Shown in pieces: positions 55,692 to 64,000 of a stretch of 64,000 nt of DNA. The notes under the pieces are model-generated. The model worked only from the letters and a program-made list of their open reading frames with translations. It was not told where the DNA came from and made no database searches. Every line of letters begins with the position of its first letter. The first letter of the stretch is position 1. The stretch comes from Guyparkeria hydrothermalis. Lineage in GTDB: Bacteria; Pseudomonadota; Gammaproteobacteria; Halothiobacillales; Halothiobacillaceae. The stretch lies in NCBI RefSeq assembly GCF_023555385.1, contig NZ_JAJSED010000001.1, positions 2,214,311 through 2,278,310 on the forward strand, in the 5' to 3' direction. The translations under genes were made by a program, and so were the position numbers.

Positions 55692-56234
55692 ATGGATCGT
55701 GTGAGTACATTCCGGTGGGGGGAGTTCCTTGCCGTGGTCTTGCTTGTGCTGGCGTTCGTCATGACGGGCGCGGCGCAGGCGCAGGCGCTGGAAGGATTCT
55801 GGGATGATCCCTTCAAGGATCTGCAGGCGGACGTGCAGGCCGCGCGCGATGCCGGCAAGGCCGGTGTGTTCGCGTTCTTCGAGATGGACGAGTGCCCCTT
55901 CTGTCATCGCATGAAGACCCAGGTGTTCACCGACCCTGAAGTGCAGGCCTATATCGACGAGCATTTCGTCACGGTCAGCATCGACATCGAAGGCGACGTG
56001 ATGATGACCGCCCCCAACGGGGAGCAGGTCAAGGAAAAGGACTTCGCTTTCAAGGAGCACCGCGTACGGGCCACCCCGGTCATGATCTTCTTCGACACCG
56101 AAGGCAAGCCCGCCTTGCGGTACACCGGCCCGACCCAGTCCGCCGAGGAGTTCCTGCTCCTGATGAAATTCGTGGCTTCCGGAGCGTATCAGGAGCCGGG
56201 TATGAACTTCTTCAAGTTCAAGAAGCAGCAGTGA
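55692..56234 (+). CDS. Periplasmic thioredoxin-fold protein, SoxW-like
   Basis: The 180-residue precursor has a signal peptide (about residues 10-32) and a thioredoxin fold with the active site CPFC (Cys68-Cys71) and the cis-proline in RATPVMIFF. The DUF255/SoxW-type variant keeps reduced thiols in the periplasm; in a sulfur oxidiser it could maintain the SoxY cysteine or c-type cytochrome apoproteins. It is 50 bp upstream of the TolC-like gene, perhaps the same transcript. Confidence 0.85.
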   Translation: MDRVSTFRWGEFLAVVLLVLAFVMTGAAQAQALEGFWDDPFKDLQADVQAARDAGKAGVFAFFEMDECPFCHRMKTQVFTDPEVQAYIDEHFVTVSIDIEGDVMMTAPNGEQVKEKDFAFKEHRVRATPVMIFFDTEGKPALRYTGPTQSAEEFLLLMKFVASGAYQEPGMNFFKFKKQQ

Positions 56235-56283
56235 TGGTCGCGGGCGGCTGACGCGTTCGCGTCACGACAGGGAGAGCAGGTCG

Positions 56284-57717
56284 ATGGACAGGCCAGAGAG
56301 AGTGCGGCGGCGCCATGGGGTGCTGAAGTCGTGGCGATTGGCGCTGGGGTTGCTGGTGACGGGGGCCACAATGCCCGCGGCTGCCGATGCGACCCCGCCA
56401 CCGCCGCCGGTGATCGACCAGGGTCGACTGGCCAATGGCGCCCCCTTGCCTGAGGATCTCTCGCTCGAGCAACTGCTTTCCCTCCCTCTCGAAGGCCAAT
56501 ACGGCGTGGTCGCCGCCCGTTCCCGTTACCAGCGGCGGCTGGCCGAGCAGCAGCTGACGCGATCCGCCAACCGGCCTCAGGCAATGTTCGAGGGGCGGCT
56601 GCGCTACGTTGAACCCAGTGAGCTGGCCACGGAGAGTGATCAGCACGACGATCATCGGGCCGGCCTGTCGTTGCGCCAGAAGCTGTTCGACTTCGGTCGA
56701 CAGGATGAACGAGAGGCAGCGGCCGAGGCGCGTGTGGACGGCGCCCGTCTCGCCCTGCTCGATCAGGCCAAGCGCCAGCGACTGGCATTGCTGCGGGCCT
56801 ATTTCGATGTGCTGCTTGCCGACCAGCGCTACCAGATGCTCAACGAGCGCATGGCCATCCTGTTCATCCGCTACGACCGTGCCCGCGACCGGCGCGAGCT
56901 GGGACAGACCTCCGAGTACGACATCGCCGTGTTCGAGCGCGACTACCAGGAGGTGATGCTGGAGCGGGGTCGGGCGGATGCCGAGCGTCGCTTGAGCCGA
57001 CGCCATCTTGCCGAGATTGCCGGTCGGCCGGATGTGCTGCCACGAACCCTCGAGGCCCCGGATCTCGAGTCGTTGTTCGATCGCGAGGCGCCTGACGCCG
57101 ATGAGCTGATCGCCTCGGCTCTCGAGCAGGACCTGCGGCTTGCCGCGCTGCGCCGTCAGGTCGACGGTAGCGAGTCGGCCCTCGTAGCGGCGCGTGGTTC
57201 GAACCTTCCCAGCATTCACAGCGAGATCAACGCCGATTACTACACCCGCGAGGGTTCCATGCGTGACCCGTTCCGCGCCGGGGTCTACCTGGAATTCCCA
57301 CTGTTTCGGGGCGGTGCGCGCAATGCCGAGATCGCGGCCGCCCAGGCCGAGCGGATGGCGGCGGTGGCCGAGCTGGCCGAGCGCGAGGCGGATATTCGTT
57401 CCTACGCCACCGAGCTGGTGGAGATGATCCGTCTGCATCGCTCCATTGGCCGGCAGCGGGTGGTCGCGCTGGAGAACTTTGCCGAACTCAATTTCATGCG
57501 CAAGCAGACGCTCTACCAGATGGAAAAGGCGGCCGATCTCGGCGATGCCATGGTCGAGATGTCGGTGGCACGGCTCGAGCGCATGCGGACCACTTACGCC
57601 TTGGCGACGCGATGGGCGGAGATCGCGTTGCTGACGAACCGTCCGCTGGAGACGGTGCTGCTGGGGGCGACCGAGGAATCAGCCGGCGCGTCGGGCGCCA
57701 CGGAGGAAGCGTCATGA
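56284..57717 (+). CDS. TolC-family outer-membrane efflux protein
   Basis: A 477-residue protein with an N-terminal signal peptide (to about residue 35) and two repeated long-helix regions, each typical of the TolC/OMF fold, e.g. FEGRLRYVEPSELATES and YTREGSMRDPFRAGVYLEFPLFRGGARNAEI. It would form the outer-membrane tunnel of a type I or RND-like exporter. The start codon of the adaptor overlaps its stop. No inner-membrane pump gene is next to it. Confidence 0.88.
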   Translation: MDRPERVRRRHGVLKSWRLALGLLVTGATMPAAADATPPPPPVIDQGRLANGAPLPEDLSLEQLLSLPLEGQYGVVAARSRYQRRLAEQQLTRSANRPQAMFEGRLRYVEPSELATESDQHDDHRAGLSLRQKLFDFGRQDEREAAAEARVDGARLALLDQAKRQRLALLRAYFDVLLADQRYQMLNERMAILFIRYDRARDRRELGQTSEYDIAVFERDYQEVMLERGRADAERRLSRRHLAEIAGRPDVLPRTLEAPDLESLFDREAPDADELIASALEQDLRLAALRRQVDGSESALVAARGSNLPSIHSEINADYYTREGSMRDPFRAGVYLEFPLFRGGARNAEIAAAQAERMAAVAELAEREADIRSYATELVEMIRLHRSIGRQRVVALENFAELNFMRKQTLYQMEKAADLGDAMVEMSVARLERMRTTYALATRWAEIALLTNRPLETVLLGATEESAGASGATEEAS

Positions 57718-58505
57718 AGGTATTCAATACGGGGCAGGACGGCGTACGCAGGACGCTGGCGTTCCTGCTGCTCCTCGGCACGTCGCCGGCTGGTCTCGCG
57801 GGCGAGGTGGAGGGCGAACTGACATTCGCCGACCGGGTGTCGCTGTCGACGCCGGTCTCCGGTGTGGTCGCCGAGCTGCCGGTGCGTGCCGGCGAGCGGG
57901 TCGAGCCGGGCGCGCTGTTGCTGGCGCTGGACCCGACCCCGTTCGACCAGCGTCATCGGATGGCCGTCGCGGAGATCAAGGCGCTGGCCCTCGTGGCCGA
58001 CGAGGCCGCCCTGGACGCCGAGCGCGTTCAGGCGCTTTACGACCGGACGGTTGGCTCGGATTCCGAGCGGGCCCTGGCGATCATCGAGCGCGAGCGGGCG
58101 GCGGGCGAGCGTGACCGGGCACGGGCGCAGGCGGCGCTAAGGGCCTGGCAGCGGGACCAGTCCCAGCTCGAGTCGCCCTTCGCGGCAAGGGTGCTGGCCG
58201 TCAATACAGCCGTCGGTGAGGTGGTCTCGCCGCAGCTGACGCCGCCGACGCTGATCGAAATCGCCCGGTCCGATCAGTTGATCGCCGTGGCCCCGCTGAC
58301 CGCCGACCAACTTGGCGTGATTGCGCTGGGTGACGAGATCGAGGTCAGGCGCGGCGGGGAAAGTCGCACGGGTAAGGTGGATGCCATTCGTGCCGAGACC
58401 GAGGCGGGTGGTGAGACCCGTTACCGGGTGGAGGTGCGCATCGAACGGGGCGAACTCGACTGGCGCGCTGGTCAGTCAGTCACGTTGGATCTGCCGGGCG
58501 ACTGA
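57714..58505 (+). CDS. Periplasmic adaptor (HlyD/RND membrane fusion) protein
   Basis: The 263-residue protein has a signal-like N-terminus and the two half-lipoyl motifs of membrane fusion proteins: VSGVVAELPVRAGERVEPGALLLALD and SPFAARVLAVNTAVGEVV, with a helical hairpin between them and a C-terminal beta-barrel. It is shorter than many adaptors of 350 or more residues. The ATG overlaps the TolC stop. It must work with a pump encoded elsewhere, or with a non-standard partner. Confidence 0.88.
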   Translation: MKVFNTGQDGVRRTLAFLLLLGTSPAGLAGEVEGELTFADRVSLSTPVSGVVAELPVRAGERVEPGALLLALDPTPFDQRHRMAVAEIKALALVADEAALDAERVQALYDRTVGSDSERALAIIERERAAGERDRARAQAALRAWQRDQSQLESPFAARVLAVNTAVGEVVSPQLTPPTLIEIARSDQLIAVAPLTADQLGVIALGDEIEVRRGGESRTGKVDAIRAETEAGGETRYRVEVRIERGELDWRAGQSVTLDLPGD

Positions 58506-58531
58506 TCGTTACCCGCAAGGCGCGCATGAAA

Positions 58532-58562
58532 AACGGGGCGGGAGTGATCATCCCGCCCCGTT
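58532..58562. terminator. Bidirectional intrinsic terminator
   Basis: AACGGGGCGGGA (58532-58543) pairs with TCCCGCCCCGTT (58551-58562) across a GTGATCA loop, with A and T flanks. It lies between the convergent adaptor gene and proS. Confidence 0.82.
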
Positions 58563-58587
58563 CTCGTTCTGCGCCGCGAGCGGCCGG

Positions 58588-60294
58588 TCAGCCGATCTGG
58601 GCGTCGAGCCACTCGAACAACCCGTCTGCCGGGATGTCCTCACTCTCCGTGGCGTCGCGACGGCGGACCTCCAGCTGGCCCGCAGCCAGTCCGCGCGGGC
58701 TGACCACCACGCGCAGCGGGACGCCGATCAGTTCCCAGTCGGCGAAGGCCGCGCCCGGGCGCATGCCGCGGTCGTCGAGGATCACTTCGATGCCGCGTGC
58801 CCGCAGGTCGGCATAGATCGACTCCGCCCGCTCCATGACCGTCTCGTCCTTGTTGGCGCCGATCGGCACGATGGCGACCGTGAACGGCGCGATCGGTTGC
58901 GGCCAGCGGATGCCACGGTCGTCGAAGTTCTGCTCGATCGCTGCAGCGACGATGCGAGAAACACCGATGCCATAGCAGCCCATCAGCGGCGTGATCGGTT
59001 TTCCGTCCTCGCCGAGTACCTCACAGTTCATCGTCCGGCTGTACTTGTCGCCCAGCTGGAAGACGTGGCCGACCTCGATGCCGCGGCAGATGTCGAGCTT
59101 GCCCTGTCCATCTGGCGCCGGGTCGCCGGCGACCGCGTCGCGCAGGTCAGCCGTCTCCGGCTCGGGCAGGTCGCGCGTCCAGTTCACGCCGGTCAGGTGG
59201 TAGCCGTTCTTGTTCGCCCCGCAGGCAAAGTCGGTCAGCGCCGCGGCGGCGTGGTCGGCGATCACCGGGATGTCAAGGGCGACCGGGCCGATCGAGCCGA
59301 CCGAGGCGCCGGTCAGCTTGGGCACCTCGGCCTCGTCGACGAAGGTCAGCGGCTCGGCGATGGCCGGGTGCTTGGTCGCCTTGATCTCGTTGAGCGCGTG
59401 ATCGCCGCGCAGCACCAGTGCCACCGCCGGCGTCTCGGCGCCCTTGACCAGCAAGGTCTTGACGGTGCGTGTAGCCGGCAGGTCGAGCGTCGCTGCCACT
59501 TCCTCGATGGTGCGCGCCTTCGGCGTTGCTACCTCGGTCATCGTTTCGGTCGGCTCGGCGCGCGGCTCGTCGACCGGGAAGGTGGGGGCCATCTCGACGT
59601 TGGCGGCGTACTCGCCGTCGACGGCATAGGCGATGGCGTCCTCGCCCGAGTCGGCCAGCACGTGGAATTCGTGCGAGGCGTTGCCACCGATCGAGCCGGT
59701 GTCGGCGACCACCGCGCGCCACGCCAGCCCCATGCGCTCGAGGATGCGGCTGTAGGCCGTGTACATGACCTGGTAGGTCTGCTCGAGCGACTCGGCATCG
59801 GCGTGGAAGGAGTAGGCGTCCTTCATGACGAACTCGCGGGCCCGCATGACGCCGAAGCGCGGGCGGATCTCGTCGCGGAACTTGGTCTGGATCTGGTAGA
59901 AGTTGACCGGCAGCTGGCGGTAGCTCTTGAGTTCGCGCCGCGCGTAGTCGGTGATCACTTCTTCATGGGTCGGACCGAAGCAGAAATCGCGACCATGCCG
60001 GTCGGTCAGTCGCAGCAGCTCGGGGCCGTACTGTTGCCAGCGGCCCGATTCTTCCCACAGCTCGGCCGGCTGGACTGCCGGCATCAGCAGCTCGAGCGCG
60101 CCGGCGGCATCCATTTCCTCGCGCACGATTGCCTCGACGCGACGCAGGACCTTCAAGCCGAGTGGTGACCATGTGTAGAGCCCCGAGGCCAGCTTCTTGA
60201 GCATGCCGGCACGCAGCATCAGCTGGTGGCTGACGATCTCCGCCTCGGCCGGGGTTTCCTTCATGGTGTTGATGGCGAATTGGCTGGCTCGCAT
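58588..60294 (-). CDS. proS: Prolyl-tRNA synthetase (bacterial type)
   Basis: A class II synthetase of 568 residues. Motif 2 lies around [26 protein letters not shown] and the active-site GPTHEE motif near residue 112; a YbaK-like editing insertion (about residues 230-380, with [14 protein letters not shown]) hydrolyses mischarged Ala-tRNA(Pro). A GIGVSRI motif 3 and the anticodon-binding domain follow. The ATG at 60294 gives the standard MRASQF start. Confidence 0.97.
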   Translation of the reverse strand: MRASQFAINTMKETPAEAEIVSHQLMLRAGMLKKLASGLYTWSPLGLKVLRRVEAIVREEMDAAGALELLMPAVQPAELWEESGRWQQYGPELLRLTDRHGRDFCFGPTHEEVITDYARRELKSYRQLPVNFYQIQTKFRDEIRPRFGVMRAREFVMKDAYSFHADAESLEQTYQVMYTAYSRILERMGLAWRAVVADTGSIGGNASHEFHVLADSGEDAIAYAVDGEYAANVEMAPTFPVDEPRAEPTETMTEVATPKARTIEEVAATLDLPATRTVKTLLVKGAETPAVALVLRGDHALNEIKATKHPAIAEPLTFVDEAEVPKLTGASVGSIGPVALDIPVIADHAAAALTDFACGANKNGYHLTGVNWTRDLPEPETADLRDAVAGDPAPDGQGKLDICRGIEVGHVFQLGDKYSRTMNCEVLGEDGKPITPLMGCYGIGVSRIVAAAIEQNFDDRGIRWPQPIAPFTVAIVPIGANKDETVMERAESIYADLRARGIEVILDDRGMRPGAAFADWELIGVPLRVVVSPRGLAAGQLEVRRRDATESEDIPADGLFEWLDAQIG

Positions 60295-60415
60295 GAGGGT
60301 CTCGCTTGGGTTTCGGAGTGCGGGTTGTGTGGGGCGCTGCGTCGCGGGCGACACAGTCGGGGAGGCCGAATTGTACCGGCAGCCGTGACGAGGCGTCGAG
60401 GGCGTGCAAACAAGA

Positions 60416-60435
60416 CGGCCGCCCGAAGGCGGCCG
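60416..60435 (-). terminator. Intrinsic terminator after the DUF4124 gene
   Basis: Read leftward, CGGCCGCC/GGCGGCCG with a TTCG loop is followed by TCTTGTTT. It lies 22 bp past the DUF4124 stop. Confidence 0.75.
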
Positions 60436-60457
60436 ATGGTTCCGCGTTGGTGCCGGG

Positions 60458-60943
60458 TTACTCGCCGGCGGCAGTGCAGGCTTGCTCGATGATGGCATCG
60501 AGTCGCTTGAGGCGTTCCTGGCGTTGCTCTTCGGTCATCGGCTGATACTTGCCGGCCTCGTCCTCGACCATCAGCTGGTTGCCGCTGTTGGCGACGGCCT
60601 CGCGTTGTTCACGGGCCTTTTGGCACGTCTCGCGGGCCTTGTCGCGGTCGACTACCTTGACCTCGGTCGTCGGATCGGTGGCCCGATCGTTGTCCGCAGC
60701 TGGCGCCTCTTCCTTGTTGGAAGTCGTGTCGGCGGTTTCGGTCGCAGGTGGAGCGTTCGCCTCGATGGTCTGGGAGGGGCGGTCCTTCGGCGGCGTCTGC
60801 GAGAACGTCACGTTGCCGTGTTTGTCGACCGATTTGTAGATCGTGGCCGCGCTCGCGGATGTGCCGGCGAGCAGGGCGGTGGCGAGGCTCGCCGCGACGA
60901 TCAGGCGCAGTGACGAGGTCAGACGTGTTGCGATTCCTTGCAT
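60458..60943 (-). CDS. Periplasmic DUF4124 protein
   Basis: The 161-residue precursor has a signal peptide ending near ASAATIYK (residue 33), directly followed by the DUF4124 segment [20 protein letters not shown] disordered Thr/Ala/Glu/Asp-rich linker and a charged helical C-terminal part follow. Family function is unknown. The upstream open frame is not conserved-looking; the ATG at 60943 starts the signal peptide. A plausible promoter lies at 60988-61016. Confidence 0.88.
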   Translation of the reverse strand: MQGIATRLTSSLRLIVAASLATALLAGTSASAATIYKSVDKHGNVTFSQTPPKDRPSQTIEANAPPATETADTTSNKEEAPAADNDRATDPTTEVKVVDRDKARETCQKAREQREAVANSGNQLMVEDEAGKYQPMTEEQRQERLKRLDAIIEQACTAAGE

Positions 60944-60987
60944 GATTTCCACTTCCCGGGTGCTGGTTTTGTCACGTGTCTGCTCCG

Positions 60988-61016
60988 AGCATAAACCGCT
61001 TGGCATGGCGTGAAAA
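60988..61016 (-). promoter_or_regulatory. Putative promoter of the DUF4124 gene
   Basis: Read leftward, TTTTCA (61011-61016), 17 bp, TATGCT (60988-60993), about 45 bp upstream of the start codon. Each hexamer has four consensus matches. Confidence 0.5.
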
Positions 61017-61134
61017 GCCCTGCTGGCCCGATCGTGGCGCGGTTGGGGCGGGTGCCATGCTGGTCGCAAACCACAAGCTGGCTTGATACACTCTGCGGTC
61101 ATATTTATCGCCCACCGGAACAGAGAGTGGACCA

Positions 61135-62088
61135 ATGGCTGACCGACGCCTCAAGGTTTTCAATACCGTTGCCCGTCTGCTGAGCTTCACCAAGGCAGCC
61201 GAGGCATTGCACATGACGCAGCCGGCGGTCACCTTTCAGGTCCGGCAACTCGAGGAACACTTCGACACCCGCCTGTTCGACCGGACACACAATCGCGTCA
61301 CGCTGACCGACGTCGGCCACACCGTCTACGAGATATCGGAGCGCATCTTCGAGCTCTATGACGAGATGGACCGACGGGTCAAGGAGATGACCGGCGAGAT
61401 CGGCGGGGCGCTCAATATCGGTGCGAGCATGACCGTGGCCGAGAACATGTTGCCGGCCCTCCTGGGTAACTTCCGTCAGGAGCATCCGGATCTGTCCGTG
61501 CGCCTGAAGGTGGGCAACACCGAATCGGTGGTCTCGATGGTCGAGCACAACGTGGTCGACCTGGCGCTGGTCGAGGGTAGCGTCACCAACAAGAACCTCC
61601 TGGTCGAGACCTGCCGCCGCGACGAGCTGGTGGTGATCATGCCGCCCGAGCACGAGTTGACCGCCTATGCCGACAAGGGTGTGCCGGTGGAGAAGCTGAT
61701 GAACTACCCGTTCATTTGCCGCGAGGAAGGTTCCGGTACCCGCGAGGTGGTGATTTCCTACATGAACGAGCAGGGGCTCACCGAAGGCTGGGACGTCTGC
61801 ATGGAGCTGGGCAGCCCGGAGGCGATCAAGGGGGCGGTCGAGGCCGGCATGGGGTTGTCGATCATGTCCTCCGCCGGGATCAGCAAGGAGCTCAAGCTGG
61901 GGCTGCTGAAGGCCGTGCCGCTCAAGCCGCGCCTTTTCCGCGATTTCTCCTTCGTGCGTCAGCGGCACAAGTTCCGCCTGCCGGCGATGGAGCAGTTGCT
62001 GGAGTTCTCGCGCAACTACTGCCGCGACAGCACGCCGATGCACGACCTGGAGGTCATCCAGCACACCGCCAACGGCGAGGAAGCCTGA
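61135..62088 (+). CDS. LysR-family transcriptional regulator
   Basis: The N-terminal winged helix (about residues 4-63: KVFNTVARLLSFTKAAEALHMTQPAVTFQVRQLEE) and a type 2 periplasmic-binding-like effector domain make a 317-residue LysR regulator. It is divergent from the DUF4124 gene. The effector is unknown; the domain resembles CysB/CbbR-like regulators only in a general way. Targets cannot be named, but the neighbouring genes are candidates. Confidence 0.92.
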   Translation: MADRRLKVFNTVARLLSFTKAAEALHMTQPAVTFQVRQLEEHFDTRLFDRTHNRVTLTDVGHTVYEISERIFELYDEMDRRVKEMTGEIGGALNIGASMTVAENMLPALLGNFRQEHPDLSVRLKVGNTESVVSMVEHNVVDLALVEGSVTNKNLLVETCRRDELVVIMPPEHELTAYADKGVPVEKLMNYPFICREEGSGTREVVISYMNEQGLTEGWDVCMELGSPEAIKGAVEAGMGLSIMSSAGISKELKLGLLKAVPLKPRLFRDFSFVRQRHKFRLPAMEQLLEFSRNYCRDSTPMHDLEVIQHTANGEEA

Positions 62089-62120
62089 CAGGCAGGCGCA
62101 CGCCGGTTCGTTTTCCCTCA

Positions 62121-62145
62121 GACGCCCGCCGATCCGGCGGGCGTC
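62121..62145 (+). terminator. Intrinsic terminator after the LysR gene
   Basis: GACGCCCGCCG (62121-62131) pairs with CGGCGGGCGTC (62135-62145), followed by TTGCGTT, 33 bp after the LysR stop. Confidence 0.78.
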
Positions 62146-62203
62146 TTGCGTTGAGCTGCGGGTTTTCCGTTGTGCGTCGGGCGGGTGGCCGGTCGGCAAA
62201 AAG

Positions 62204-62238
62204 AAAACCCGGCGCGGGTGACCCCGGCCGGGTTCTTT
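62204..62238 (-). terminator. Intrinsic terminator after the DUF302 lipoprotein gene
   Basis: Read leftward, GAACCCGGC pairs with GCCGGGTTTTC and is followed by a T-run. It faces the LysR terminator and ends the DUF302 transcript. Confidence 0.72.
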
Positions 62239-62278
62239 GCTGGGCCGCCGGTTGAGCGGCCCGGGAGGCGTGGCGGGC

Positions 62279-62848
62279 TTAGAAGCCGCCGGACGCGCCT
62301 GCCTTCATCATCTTGTAGATGGTGTCGCGAACATGCTGAGCGTTCTTCTTGAACTCCGGCGGCATTTCCTTACCACCGTGAACGAACATGTCCATGTTCA
62401 GGCCGTACAGCCAGTAGTTGCCTTCCTCGTCCTCGACCACCGAGATACGGCACGGCAGGTAGGCGGAGAAGTACGGGCTGAAGTCGACCGCCTGACGAGC
62501 GATGGACGGGCTGCAGTACTGATAGATCATCAGGTAGCGCTGCTCTTCACCGGTCTCCAGCTCGAGCTGCTTGGACAGCGGCATCTCGCCGACGTTCTTG
62601 AGACCGCTGCCGACCGCTGCCGACTCGATGCTCACCTTGATGTCTTCCGGGGTGAGGCCTTCGTCGACCTTCATCCGCCAGACGGTAGCGGCACCCAGGT
62701 CGCCGCCGCTTTCAACGAACTTGCCGTACATCTCCTTGTAGATGTCCATGGCCTGCGGATCGAGGTCGTCCTTAATGGAAAGGAAGCCGCAGCCTGACAA
62801 CGACAGGATGGCAACGCCGAGAATGGCTGTCTTGAGGAAATTACGCAT
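62279..62848 (-). CDS. DUF302-domain lipoprotein
   Basis: The 189-residue protein has a lipobox LSGC (Cys20). The second half contains the DUF302 core, with the sequence YCSPSIARQAVDFSPYFSAY and the later LPCRISVVED and YGLNMDMFVHGG segments. DUF302 proteins are common in sulfur-oxidising bacteria, but their role is unknown. It has its own good promoter (62907-62935) and a terminator, so it is a single-gene unit. Confidence 0.85.
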   Translation of the reverse strand: MRNFLKTAILGVAILSLSGCGFLSIKDDLDPQAMDIYKEMYGKFVESGGDLGAATVWRMKVDEGLTPEDIKVSIESAAVGSGLKNVGEMPLSKQLELETGEEQRYLMIYQYCSPSIARQAVDFSPYFSAYLPCRISVVEDEEGNYWLYGLNMDMFVHGGKEMPPEFKKNAQHVRDTIYKMMKAGASGGF

Positions 62849-62906
62849 GTGTGACTCTCCCTGTGTAATTTTTCGCCTTGAGGTCCTTATGCCTCGAGCG
62901 GTCCTG

Positions 62907-62935
62907 ATTATCTGCGCATTAGTACATGCTTACAA
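62907..62935 (-). promoter_or_regulatory. Putative sigma-70 promoter of the DUF302 gene
   Basis: Read leftward, TTGTAA (62930-62935), 17 bp, GATAAT (62907-62912). Just upstream, GATTAA (62940-62945) and TTAATC (62966-62971) form a short inverted repeat that could be a regulator site. Confidence 0.7.
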
Positions 62936-63058
62936 ACTGGATTAATTTACCTCTGATAAAGGGGGTTAATCTGGCTATCGATGAATACCGCTGCAAACGA
63001 TGGGGTGATTGCCACCGGATGGCCGCGTGCCAAGCTCATCCGGTTTTCGGCATGTGTG

Positions 63059-64000
63059 CTAGAGGACCTCGGCGGCGAATTCCGCCAGCCGTGAACGCTC
63101 GCCGCGGGCCAGTGTGACGTGCGCACCGTGTGCCCAGCCGCGGAAACGGTCGACCACGAAGGTCAGCCCCGAACTGGTCTCGGTCAGGTAGGGTGTGTCG
63201 ATCTGTGCGACGTTGCCGAGGCAGACCATCTTGGTGCCGGGGCCGGCACGGGTGATCAGGGTGCGCATCTGCTTGGCGGTGAGGTTCTGCGCCTCGTCGA
63301 TGATGATGAACTTGTTCTGGAAGGTCCGGCCGCGCATGAAGTTCAGCGAGCGGATCTTGATGCGTGACTGCAGCAGGTCGTTGGTGGCCGCCCGTTCCCA
63401 GGAGCCGCCCCCGCCGTCGGTCTTGGCCAGCACCTCCAGGTTGTCCATCAGCGCCCCCATCCAGGGCGTCATCTTTTCCTCTTCGGTGCCTGGCAGGTAG
63501 CCGATGTCCTCGCCCACCGGGATGGTTACGCGCGTCATCACGATTTCGGTGAACTGCTTCTGCTCGAGCACTTGCGTCAGGGCGGCGGCGAGGGTGAGCA
63601 GTGTCTTGCCGGTGCCCGCCTGGCCGAGCAGGCTGACGAAATCGATGTCCGGATCCATCAGCGCATTGAGCGCGAAGCTCTGCTCCGGGTTGCGGGCGGT
63701 GATGCCCCACACCGAGTGACGTTCCTGCTCGTAGCCGGTGATGCTCTCGAGTACGGCGGTGCCGTCACCATGGACTTCGCGGACCACCGCCGCGAAGGGG
63801 GCCGGTGCCTCGAGCCGCAGGTAGAGATTGGGGTACCACTCCTCGGTGTCGGCGCCGTGGACCCGGTAGAAGATGCGTCCTTCGTCCTGCCACGACTCCA
63901 GTGACTGGCCGTGCGCTTCCCAGAAATCGGGACCGAGCGTTTCGTAGCCGGTATGCAGCAACGAGACGTCGTCGAGGACCTGATCGTTCTGATAATCCTC
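63059..64000 (-). CDS. PhoH-family ATPase, C-terminal part (gene runs past window end)
   Basis: The visible 313 residues or so hold the PhoH ATPase domain: Walker A GQAGTGKTLL, an ...RVTIPVGEDIGYLPG sensor region and Walker B FIIIDEAQN, then the SSGLTFVVDRF end. The frame is open through the last base of the window, so the N-terminus, probably a PIN nuclease domain as in PhoH2-type proteins, lies beyond. The role is likely RNA metabolism. The lower gap, 62849-63058, holds the DUF302 promoter. Confidence 0.92.
   Translation of the reverse strand, partial: EDYQNDQVLDDVSLLHTGYETLGPDFWEAHGQSLESWQDEGRIFYRVHGADTEEWYPNLYLRLEAPAPFAAVVREVHGDGTAVLESITGYEQERHSVWGITARNPEQSFALNALMDPDIDFVSLLGQAGTGKTLLTLAAALTQVLEQKQFTEIVMTRVTIPVGEDIGYLPGTEEEKMTPWMGALMDNLEVLAKTDGGGGSWERAATNDLLQSRIKIRSLNFMRGRTFQNKFIIIDEAQNLTAKQMRTLITRAGPGTKMVCLGNVAQIDTPYLTETSSGLTFVVDRFRGWAHGAHVTLARGERSRLAEFAAEVL

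Overview
The window is about 64 kb of GC-rich, densely packed bacterial chromosome. The gene content points to an aerobic, sulfur-oxidising, probably autotrophic gammaproteobacterium. Thiosulfate-oxidation genes (soxX, soxA, soxB), a cbb3 oxidase cluster (ccoNOQP-G-H-I), a CbbY-like phosphatase, several rhodanese/TusA sulfur carriers and a SoxW-like thioredoxin sit among gammaproteobacterial housekeeping genes. Halothiobacillus/Guyparkeria-type organisms (Halothiobacillaceae) are the best guess; this is inference from gene content, not a database match. I saw no tRNA, rRNA, CRISPR array or intact insertion sequence.

Layout. 1-7.4 kb: end of an uncharacterised gene, then hemE, gltD, a yqeY-like gene and rpsU leftward, tsaD rightward, plsY leftward, and a biotin pair bioH-bioC. 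7.6-16.5 kb: cbb3 oxidase structural genes ccoNOQP, a terminator, then the assembly genes ccoG, fixH/ccoH and ccoI, ending against a helix-less cyclic-nucleotide-binding protein. 16.5-24.3 kb: a 98-bp palindrome, then the compact operon glyA-nrdR-ribD-ribE-ribBA-ribH-nusB-thiL-pgpA. 24.3-27 kb (leftward): DUF3579-rimO-DUF3565-moaB, with an unusual scar at the rimO start. 27-33.5 kb: a short asparaginase-like protein, soxB, soxA and soxX (leftward), bepA, then a rhodanese-tusA pair. 33.7-42 kb: a secreted protein of unknown function, ilvB-ilvN-ilvC-pssA, a leucine-rich leader ORF, leuA, a HolD-like protein and rimI. 42-55.5 kb: prfC, a lipoprotein, a tandem rhodanese, gluQ, slt, sbcB, a CBS protein, a stand-alone zinc-binding CZB protein, a CbbY-like phosphatase, a membrane protein, slyD, galU, a DUF2069 protein and wrbA. 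55.6-64 kb: SoxW-like thioredoxin, TolC-like protein and adaptor, proS, a DUF4124 protein, a LysR regulator, a DUF302 lipoprotein and the end of a PhoH-family ATPase.

How the parts work together. SoxXA and SoxB act in the periplasm on thiosulfate bound to SoxYZ (not in this window) and feed electrons to cytochrome c. The cbb3 oxidase passes these to oxygen, and its copper and haem assembly is served by CcoG, the FixH-like protein and CcoI. The rhodaneses, TusA and the periplasmic thioredoxin fit a cell handling much reduced sulfur. Riboflavin, branched-chain amino acid and biotin genes supply cofactors and precursors.

Most unusual observation: the 5' end of rimO has been replaced. The original rimO start, still overlapping the upstream DUF3579 stop codon, survives as a 28-codon remnant. 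It is followed by 72 bp of AT-richer DNA that supplies a new start and a recoded copy of the first conserved residues, bounded by an 11-bp direct repeat (TGCCCCAAGGC) inside the conserved codons. Removing the 83-bp unit restores an uninterrupted rimO frame. This resembles the footprint of an integrative element that uses the rimO 5' end as attachment site and brings its own replacement gene start.
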